Assembly: GCA_003509805.1 (NCBI GenBank)
Contig: DOMV01000092.1
Coordinates: forward strand, 177-9,827
Direction of reading: 5' to 3'
Source: Planctomycetaceae bacterium
Lineage (GTDB): Bacteria > Planctomycetota > Planctomycetia > Pirellulales > Thermoguttaceae
DNA length: 9,651 nucleotides
This document shows positions 1 through 5,327 of this stretch, piece by piece. The position numbers and the translations under genes were made by a program. How positions within the stretch are numbered: the first letter of the stretch is position 1; each line of letters begins with the position of its first letter. The notes under the pieces were generated by a model. It searched no databases and had not been told where the DNA came from. It saw only the letters and a program-made list of their open reading frames with translations.

Positions 1-530
1 TTGTCGCCGCAAATGGCGTCGCAGGGGTCGCATCCACGGGCACGGCTGAAGAATTTCCGGAGGGAGAATCCTTCGCGACCGCAGGGATCACAACCGAGAT
101 CGTCGCACGGACCGCAATCGCCGTCGCACGGACCGCAAATGTCGTCGCACGGGGTGCAGTCGTTGTCGCCGCAAATGGCGTCGCACGGACCGCAACCGTT
201 GCTTTTCCACGAAGCGAAGAGGCCGCGGAAGGGACGGAACGAACCTTTTCCGCACGGATCGCACGGATCACAACCCACCTCGCCGCACGGGTCGCAATTG
301 CTTTCTCCGCACGGGTCGCAAGCGACGACGCTGTCGCACGGACCACACTGCGAGAATGAAGGCCGATTTGCGAGCAGATTTTTCAGACCTGAAAACAGGT
401 CACAAGATTTTCCGCACGAAACGTTGTCGCACGGATTGCAGGGGTCACACGCTCCGCAATCGTTTGCGAAGGATTGGACGCCCAGCATCAGGGTTACGAC
501 CAAAGTCGCCATCAGAATTCTGGACTTCAT
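1..530 (-). CDS. Secreted Cys-rich repeat protein (C-terminus off window)
   Basis: The reading frame is open from an ATG at 530-528 to the window edge and gives 176 complete codons with no stop. A good Shine-Dalgarno (AAAGGAGAG) lies 8 nt before the ATG. Residues 1-22 form a classic signal peptide (basic start, hydrophobic core, SFA|ND cleavage), so the protein should be exported. The mature part has 29 Cys in about 154 residues, mostly as CGPCD, CDPCG and CDxxC units. Cys clusters alternate with Cys-free basic/aromatic linkers near residues 45-61, 94-111 and 151-166. The cluster starts (C62, C113, C167) are 51-54 residues apart, so the protein is modular. No catalytic motif is seen. Inference: a disulfide-rich structural or surface protein, or a metal-binding one. 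The family is not recognised. The antisense frame is also open but reads as low-complexity Ser/His/Gln/Pro and is a shadow. Confidence 0.85.
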   Translation of the reverse strand, partial: MKSRILMATLVVTLMLGVQSFANDCGACDPCNPCDNVSCGKSCDLFSGLKNLLANRPSFSQCGPCDSVVACDPCGESNCDPCGEVGCDPCDPCGKGSFRPFRGLFASWKSNGCGPCDAICGDNDCTPCDDICGPCDGDCGPCDDLGCDPCGREGFSLRKFFSRARGCDPCDAICGD

Positions 531-817
531 TGGGTAGACTCTCCTTTTTCCTAATTCGCCGTTTCGTGATTTTTGCCGGGCCACCCGACAACGCCCCGTT
601 TTCGAAGCGTATTGTGGTCGGACCATCCTTATTACGGCATCTTGGTTGGTTTCGCCAGTCCCCGTCGGATTCGAATGATCCGATGAACGATCACGGGTCT
701 GACACTTGCCCTGAACATGCCCCCCGACACGCCTTTATCCCAGGGTCACATGTTGTATCGGCCGTGAATGCCGCCTCTCTTGAGTTCGCCAAAGCCCTTT
801 TTTGCAAATGGGTTAGT

Positions 818-846
818 GTTATAATCAAGCAAAAAATGCCGGTAAA
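818..846 (-). promoter_or_regulatory. Possible sigma-70-type promoter for the Cys-rich gene
   Basis: On the minus strand, TTTACC (846-841) is followed after 17 bases by TATAAC (823-818). It points toward the Cys-rich gene and would give a leader of about 280 nt. The same AT-rich core contains TATAAT on the plus strand at 820-825, but without a good -35 box. This is a consensus match only, and a nearer promoter could exist. Confidence 0.3.
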
Positions 847-1325
847 AAAGGAGGCGGAAAATACGCAAGATTTAACGCGCCTCTTGCGATGGATGGCGCG
901 TTCCGGCTCAAAAATTCTCCTATGAGGCATGTGGGTAAATGACCTTATCGACAAAATGCGCAGAATAGGTCGATTTTTAGGTTGGTTTTGCCGGCAGTTC
1001 AACAGATGGACAAAATCTTTGCGATGACGGGGTTTTATTGACCCGCGAATCAATTTTGACCCGTCGGTCGAGCCGTCCCTGTACGCCGTATGGTGGAAAT
1101 ACAGCGCGGCTTCCTTCGGCGCCGCTACACCGGAAACGCGATGAAAACGAACATCCGGTCAAGTCTGCCTGCCGCACTCACTCATCCCAACTCCGTTACA
1201 GGAAATTACTTAAACGGATTGTCCGGGCGGCAGGCGATTGTACGCGGGAACCGTTTCAGGCCGTAGTTGCAGGCCGTTTGCGGTATACGTTCCAATTTTA
1301 TTCACAGATCGGTAATGGAAAAGCC

Positions 1326-1354
1326 TTTATTTCCTCATGGCTCCGCTTTATAAT
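1326..1354 (+). promoter_or_regulatory. Possible promoter for the M2-type peptidase
   Basis: TATAAT at 1349-1354 is a perfect -10 box. The -35 element TTTATT at 1326-1331 is weak, with 17-bp spacing. Transcription would begin near 1361 and give a leader of about 100 nt that contains the hairpin at 1377-1426. Confidence 0.4.
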
Positions 1355-1376
1355 GGACTTCCTTCCGGCCCGGCGT

Positions 1377-1426
1377 CCCGTGCAGCGGTTCCTCCGATCG
1401 ATCGGACTCGACTGATCGGGCACGGG
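1377..1426 (+). other. Leader hairpin upstream of the peptidase
   Basis: CCCGTGC (1377-1383) pairs exactly with GCACGGG (1420-1426). Directly inside, CCGATC (1394-1399) can pair with GATCGG (1414-1419). The region also contains the 14-bp perfect palindrome TCCGATCGATCGGA (1393-1406), which offers an alternative fold or a protein-binding site. There is no T run after the stem, so it is not an ordinary terminator. Its place between the likely promoter and the ATG suggests a 5' UTR element. Confidence 0.4.
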
Positions 1427-1464
1427 AATGACGGTTATGCAACAACCCTTAGTGAATTTTTTTT

Positions 1465-3270
1465 ATGAAACCTTTTGCACCGTTTCTTGTTTCCGCGATC
1501 GTTTGTTTGTGCGTGTTGCCACTTGAAGCCCAGGTCGTCAGTGGCCAGGTTATCGACGGTCACGTGGTGGGCGGTGTCGGCGGTCTTGACATTTCTGAAA
1601 AAGGAGTACCAGTGAAAACGTCCAGTCAGGCGGATCATGCCGCCTTGTCCCGGTTTATGCAAACATATCAAACGGAGGTCGCGGCGCTGGCGAAAACGGC
1701 CAATCTCGCTTGGTGGGAGGCGTCCACAACCGGAACCGACGCCGCCTTCAAGTCGGCCGCCGAGGCGAGTCTCGCGATTTCGACGTATCACAGCGATCCC
1801 GTCCAATACGCGGAGATTAAAAGACTCCGTGCCGCGTCGCTCGAACCGGGGCAAATCCTAACCTCGGATAATGAAGATGCTTACCATTCGGAACAACGTC
1901 TGAAAGGGATGTCGGTCGATGCCAGGGCCGCCGAGTTGGCCGAGTTGGCTTATGAGCGCAACCAGTTGCCGCCGGCGCTTCTTGCGCAAATGACGGAAAT
2001 GTCGAGCGAGTTGGAGCAGATTTTCCAGACCCAGCGTTGTGTGATCGACGGCCAGGAATACACGAACAACGACTTGCTGGAATGGCTGGAGCGGGAAACC
2101 GATTCGGCGGTTCGCCAAAAAATCTGGGAAGCCCTCAAAGTCGTGGGCGAAGAGGTCAACGACCGCCTGGTCGCGCTGGCCAAGGTCAGGAATGCGGCGG
2201 CGAAACAATTGGGCTACGACAATTATTGGCTCATGTCGGTTCGTTTCCAGGAATACAAGGCGGAGGAATTGCTCGCGATTTTCGAGGAATTGGAAACATC
2301 GACGCGGCCTCTTTTCGCCGAGATGAAAAAGGAGATGGATGCCGAGCTTGCGGCGAAATTCGGCGTTGCCGCCGACCGCTTGATGCCCTGGCATTACGAC
2401 AACCCGTTTTTCCAACAGGCCCCGCCCTCGAAAGAGGTCAATCCGAACGATTTCTACAAAGACAAAACCGGCCGGGATATCCGCGATATTTCGGTCGCGT
2501 ATTACGAAAGTATCGGATTACCGGAAATTCGTGATATCCTGGAGAAAAGCAGCCTGTTCGAACAGCCCGGCAAGAGTCAACACGCGTTCAGTATCGATAT
2601 CGACGCGCAGGGCGACACCCGGATTCTCTGCAACTTAAAACCGACGGTCGAATGGATGGATACGCAGCTTCACGAACTGGGGCATTCGCTCTATTCCTAC
2701 CACTGCGATCGGTCCTTGCCGTTCAATCTGCGTGACGCGGCCCATATTTTCACCACGGAAGGGGTGGCGATGTATTTCGGGGCAAAGGCCCGGACACCGG
2801 ATTGGATGGTCCGATTTGCCGGCGCCGACCCGAAAACGGCGGAAGCAGTTGCGGAAGCCCTGAAAAAACAGCGACGCCGGGAACAATTGATCTTCTGCCG
2901 GTGGACGCTCGTGATGCTGCATTTCGAGAAAGCGCTTTACGAAAACCCCGACGCCGATTTGCGAACGCTCTGGTGGGATACGGTCGAGAAATACCAGATG
3001 CTCCGCCGTCCGCCCCGACGCAACAAGGCCGACTGGGCGTCGAAACCGCATTTCACGGTCGCCCCGGTCTATTATCACAACTACATGCTCGGGGAATTGT
3101 TCGGCGCCCAGATACGTAAGACGATCGGCGAAAAAGAGGGACCGGAACTCGGGCGAACGCTGATCGACAACATATTCAAGCCCGGCGCATCGCTCGCGTG
3201 GCCCGAATTTGTACGTCAGGCGACCGGGGAACCGCTCTCGACGAGAGCGTTCGCCGAAGAGCTGAAGTAA
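1465..3270 (+). CDS. Secreted M2 (ACE-like) zinc metallopeptidase
   Basis: This 601-aa protein starts with a signal peptide (cleavage near LEA|Q, residues 22/23), so it should act outside the cytoplasmic membrane. It has the gluzincin site HELGH at 403-407, with a third zinc ligand likely at E432 in TTEGVAMYF; H403, H407 and E432 match the HEXXH...E spacing of M2 peptidases. The N-terminal half has M2-type helical sequence (WWEAS near 84-88, RQKIWEA, AKQLGYDNYW). In the C-terminal part, H529 and Y540 resemble the transition-state His/Tyr pair of ACE, offset by one residue. Family members release dipeptides or cut oligopeptides, so peptide scavenging or turnover is the likely role. M3/oligopeptidase-F relatives share the fold and cannot be fully excluded. 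The ATG has no clear Shine-Dalgarno. A 42-residue stretch rich in Val and Gly lies between the signal peptide and the catalytic domain. The gene stands alone and converges with the DUF1571 gene. Confidence 0.88.
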   Translation: MKPFAPFLVSAIVCLCVLPLEAQVVSGQVIDGHVVGGVGGLDISEKGVPVKTSSQADHAALSRFMQTYQTEVAALAKTANLAWWEASTTGTDAAFKSAAEASLAISTYHSDPVQYAEIKRLRAASLEPGQILTSDNEDAYHSEQRLKGMSVDARAAELAELAYERNQLPPALLAQMTEMSSELEQIFQTQRCVIDGQEYTNNDLLEWLERETDSAVRQKIWEALKVVGEEVNDRLVALAKVRNAAAKQLGYDNYWLMSVRFQEYKAEELLAIFEELETSTRPLFAEMKKEMDAELAAKFGVAADRLMPWHYDNPFFQQAPPSKEVNPNDFYKDKTGRDIRDISVAYYESIGLPEIRDILEKSSLFEQPGKSQHAFSIDIDAQGDTRILCNLKPTVEWMDTQLHELGHSLYSYHCDRSLPFNLRDAAHIFTTEGVAMYFGAKARTPDWMVRFAGADPKTAEAVAEALKKQRRREQLIFCRWTLVMLHFEKALYENPDADLRTLWWDTVEKYQMLRRPPRRNKADWASKPHFTVAPVYYHNYMLGELFGAQIRKTIGEKEGPELGRTLIDNIFKPGASLAWPEFVRQATGEPLSTRAFAEELK

Positions 3271-3285
3271 GGAGCGGTGCCTCGC

Positions 3286-3329
3286 GAGCCGGGAATCGTA
3301 TTCGACAATCGTATTCGACGAGCCGGGAA
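3286..3329. repeat. Nested direct repeats between convergent genes
   Basis: AATCGTATTCGAC occurs twice in perfect tandem (3294-3306 and 3307-3319). The pair is flanked by two copies of GAGCCGGGAA (3286-3295 and 3320-3329; the first overlaps the tandem by two bases). This layout suggests local slippage duplication. No function is evident. Confidence 0.8.
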
Positions 3330-3341
3330 CCGGATTCCCGG
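3323..3341. terminator. Hairpin between convergent genes, possible terminator
   Basis: CCGGGAA (3323-3329) and TTCCCGG (3335-3341) form a perfect 7-bp stem with a 5-nt loop, about 50 nt after the peptidase stop and about 40 nt after the DUF1571 stop. The position suits a bidirectional terminator, but no T run follows on either strand, so intrinsic termination is uncertain. Confidence 0.4.
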
Positions 3342-3378
3342 ATGGATCGCATGTTTGCGAAGCACCGTGGCGGCCCCG

Positions 3379-4248
3379 TTATTTTCCCGATTCGCGATAC
3401 CCGTAGCCGGCGTTCTTATGGTCGAAATCGGCGTCGGTAAGACCGACGTTGATCTTGAGTTTCTGGTAGGTGTACGCTTCGATGAGTCCCGGTTTTTCCC
3501 CCTCGGCTTTGGGCCAATCATAGGACTCGTAACGGGTCGGCATGTTCAACTCGTTGTCGACGAAGATTCTCGCCTTGTGGAAGCGGAAATTCGTTCTCGG
3601 AATCGGGTGCGTCACTTCGATCAGCGTGCAGAGTCGTTTGTCGATTTCGACATCCTTGTGATACCTGACGTCGCATTCACCGTATTTGACGTCCAACCGG
3701 CCGACCATGACGAGCTCGTCGACGAGGTTGAGAATGCCCATTTTCGTGATCGGGTACTTGTTGCCTTGCATCGCCAAAATTCCTTCCGGGGCAAGGAATT
3801 GGGTCCCGAACGTCTTTTTTAATCCGACGCCGTGGGCGATCAGTTTGTTCTCGTTCGCACCTTGGACGTAAATCGCCTCCTGGCCCGCGAGGTTCTGGGG
3901 ATAACGGAACTTCAGGTAGACGCTGAACGGTTCATGCCGGATTTTGATGTCCATGACTTGCGCCTGCTGGAGGTCGCCGTTGATGTTTTCCTGTTTCGTG
4001 ACTGTTGCCGTGTAATCCCTGACTTTCGCGACTTCCGGGCGCCCGTTTTCGGCCCAGCGAAGTACCGGCATCAGCGGATGTTCGTTGGAGGCGACAAGAT
4101 CGGTTCGGCCGGGAATGTCCCGCGTCGCGACCATCGGGTTCTGTTGAGCTACGGAATACGAGGTGGCGGCGATGAGGAGCAACAACGTCATGGCGGCTGA
4201 TCCTTGCCGGAAAAAAGAGGCATTACGGCATGAGAAAATCGACTTCAT
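3379..4248 (-). CDS. Exported DUF1571 family protein
   Basis: The start is the ATG at 4248-4246, because AAGGA lies 7 nt before it; an in-frame ATG nine codons upstream lacks such a site. The 289-aa product has a signal peptide (basic start, hydrophobic core at about 18-28, cleavage near SVA|QQ at 34/35). The mature protein shows the DUF1571 pattern: a DYTATVTKQE stretch (78-87), then IRHEPFSVYLKF (103-114), GQEAIYVQG (122-130), a central helix with ILNLVDELVMVGR (172-184), and a C-terminal TRYESYDWP / EAYTYQKLKINVGL section. DUF1571 is a planctomycete family with no settled function. The first half recalls the beta-sheet core of LolA/RseB-like proteins that bind lipid or lipoprotein, but this is only my inference. 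Cys192 and Cys207 could form a disulfide. It is transcribed away from the MBL operon, with about 410 bp of shared upstream region. Confidence 0.87.
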   Translation of the reverse strand: MKSIFSCRNASFFRQGSAAMTLLLLIAATSYSVAQQNPMVATRDIPGRTDLVASNEHPLMPVLRWAENGRPEVAKVRDYTATVTKQENINGDLQQAQVMDIKIRHEPFSVYLKFRYPQNLAGQEAIYVQGANENKLIAHGVGLKKTFGTQFLAPEGILAMQGNKYPITKMGILNLVDELVMVGRLDVKYGECDVRYHKDVEIDKRLCTLIEVTHPIPRTNFRFHKARIFVDNELNMPTRYESYDWPKAEGEKPGLIEAYTYQKLKINVGLTDADFDHKNAGYGYRESGK

Positions 4249-4490
4249 CTTTTTTTCCTTCGGAGTGACGTGCAACGTCCGATGTTGCGGTGGAAGCGGG
4301 CGGTTAATGTTCGTATATCGAAGCCGGTCGAGTCTCCCGTTTAACCCGCCTGTTTACCTGCGCGGTGTTGTTGACGTCGGGCAGGCGTCTCAATCGTCGG
4401 CTTCGGGAAATCCCCAAGGGTTTCGGCATGATCGCATCGTGTCATCGATCGCCGGCTTGACGACACGGTTGGAACGTGTATCACGGACTG

Positions 4491-4522
4491 TTGTACAGTA
4501 TGTCGCTTGTACAGTATATCGC
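4491..4522. repeat. Two-copy 16-bp tandem repeat, candidate operator
   Basis: TTGTACAGTATGTCGC (4491-4506) is followed directly by TTGTACAGTATATCGC (4507-4522), with a single mismatch. Each copy has the palindromic core TGTACA, spaced 16 bp apart. The repeat lies about 45 bp before the -35 box of the MBL operon, a typical position for activator or repressor sites. The first TTGTAC and the second TATATC could also form a promoter with an 18-bp spacer. Confidence 0.6.
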
Positions 4523-4524
4523 TG

Positions 4525-4536
4525 TCCCGGCCGGGA
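4525..4536. promoter_or_regulatory. 12-bp perfect palindrome
   Basis: TCCCGGCCGGGA is a perfect inverted repeat two bases after the 16-bp tandem repeat and 28 bp before the -35 box. It could be part of the same control site. Chance occurrence in GC-rich DNA is possible. Confidence 0.35.
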
Positions 4537-4564
4537 TTCCTCCAGCAATTTCAGGCGTTATACC

Positions 4565-4593
4565 TTCGCAAAATCCCATAATCCCGGTATAAT
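4565..4593 (+). promoter_or_regulatory. Promoter of the MBL-DUF4159-ABC operon
   Basis: TTCGCA (4565-4570, 4 of 6 consensus) is followed after 17 bases by TATAAT (4588-4593, perfect). Transcription would start near 4600 and leave a leader of about 58 nt before the ATG at 4659. Confidence 0.6.
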
Positions 4594-4658
4594 GACACTA
4601 ATAATCGGCGCGTCCGGACATTTTAGCAGTTTTTCCCCAATCGGTGGAGACCAATTTG

Positions 4659-5327
4659 ATGCTCTTTTCGGAAATAAAGGTAATTACGGTTGAATCGCCT
4701 TCTTTTGGTCAAAATGCGTATATTGTTCATTGTGACAACTCGGAAGCCTGTTTCATCGTCGATCCGGGTTTTGATGCCGATCGTATCGTCGATATCGTCA
4801 AAAAACGGGGTTTGATTCCCGAGGCGATACTGGTCACGCATGGACATATCGATCATATCGCCGGAATTTCCGAGATTCGTGAAGAATGGCGGGAATGTCC
4901 GATCCACATTGGAAGGGAAGATGCCGATAAACTGACGGACCCGAACACAAACCTGTCGTTGCATTTCGGTTTCCCGTTTCATGCTCCTCCCGCGGATCGC
5001 GTGCTTGACGACGGGGAAACCATCGACATCTGCTCAATGCCCATCCGGGTGTTGCACGTTCCCGGTCACAGCCGGGGACAGGTTGCTTACGTGCTGCTTT
5101 GTGAAGACGGAAAAATGGCGTTCGTCGGCGATATCGTTTTTCAGGGAAGCGTCGGGAGAGCCGATTTTCCGGACGGCGATTTCGATCTGCTTATCAAGGG
5201 GATCAAGGGAAAACTGTTGACCTTGCCGGAAAATACGGTTTTCTTGCCCGGTCATGGCCCGAAGACCACCGCCGGCGACGAGAGCCGGAACAATCCGTAT
5301 TTGACGACATCGTCGGGAAGGGAATGA
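4659..5327 (+). CDS. Glyoxalase II-like metallo-beta-lactamase fold hydrolase
   Basis: This 222-aa cytoplasmic protein has no signal peptide. The ATG at 4659 is chosen because GGTGGAG lies 9 nt upstream; a GTG at 4644 sits inside that Shine-Dalgarno and is unlikely. The full binuclear metal site is visible: HGHIDH at 61-66 (H61, H63, D65, H66), H137 in PGHSRG, D158 in FVGDIVF and H199 in PGHGP. The GRADFPDGD stretch (166-174) and the short length match the YcbL-type subgroup of hydroxyacylglutathione hydrolase-like proteins, which lack the long C-terminal domain of classical glyoxalase II. A thioester or related hydrolysis role in aldehyde detoxification or general metabolism is likely, but the substrate cannot be told. 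It is the first gene of a probable operon; its stop overlaps the next possible start as ATGA. Confidence 0.92.
   Translation: MLFSEIKVITVESPSFGQNAYIVHCDNSEACFIVDPGFDADRIVDIVKKRGLIPEAILVTHGHIDHIAGISEIREEWRECPIHIGREDADKLTDPNTNLSLHFGFPFHAPPADRVLDDGETIDICSMPIRVLHVPGHSRGQVAYVLLCEDGKMAFVGDIVFQGSVGRADFPDGDFDLLIKGIKGKLLTLPENTVFLPGHGPKTTAGDESRNNPYLTTSSGRE

Larger units (their letters stand above)
531..1464. other. Long intergenic region without a convincing gene
   Basis: These 934 bases separate the divergent Cys-rich and peptidase genes. Open frames on both strands (for example 691-1053 minus and 1038-1415 plus) give Arg/Ser-rich translations with no signal peptide, domain or proper ribosome binding site, so I do not call them. 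A short frame at 836-925 has no start signal. The region holds a minus-strand promoter-like site (818-846), a plus-strand promoter-like site (1326-1354), a leader hairpin (1377-1426) and a direct repeat TTGACCCG at 1038-1045 and 1056-1063. No tRNA or known riboswitch was recognised. It could hide an unrecognised RNA. Confidence 0.6.
4249..4658. other. Divergent promoter region
   Basis: This 410-bp stretch without a gene lies between the DUF1571 gene (minus) and the MBL operon (plus). It holds a sigma-70-type promoter at 4565-4593, a weaker match TTGACG-N16-TATCAC at 4457-4484, the tandem repeat at 4491-4522 and the palindrome at 4525-4536. I found no convincing minus-strand promoter for the DUF1571 gene. 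Confidence 0.7.

Noticed and set aside
1..537. Plus-strand open frame of 178 codons, rich in Ser, His, Gln and Pro
   Set aside because: It is the antisense of the Cys-rich gene, which has a start codon, Shine-Dalgarno and signal peptide; the plus-strand translation is an artefact of the repeated CGPCD codons.
356..925. Plus-strand 189-codon open frame
   Set aside because: It overlaps the Cys-rich gene antisense, has Arg/Ser-rich composition and no ribosome binding site or domain.
691..1053. Minus-strand 120-codon open frame with a hydrophobic patch
   Set aside because: The hydrophobic stretch is internal, the rest is Arg-rich without a domain, and no Shine-Dalgarno is present.
1038..1415. 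Plus-strand 125-codon open frame
   Set aside because: Arg/Ser-rich composition with no recognisable motif; it runs over the likely promoter and leader hairpin of the peptidase.
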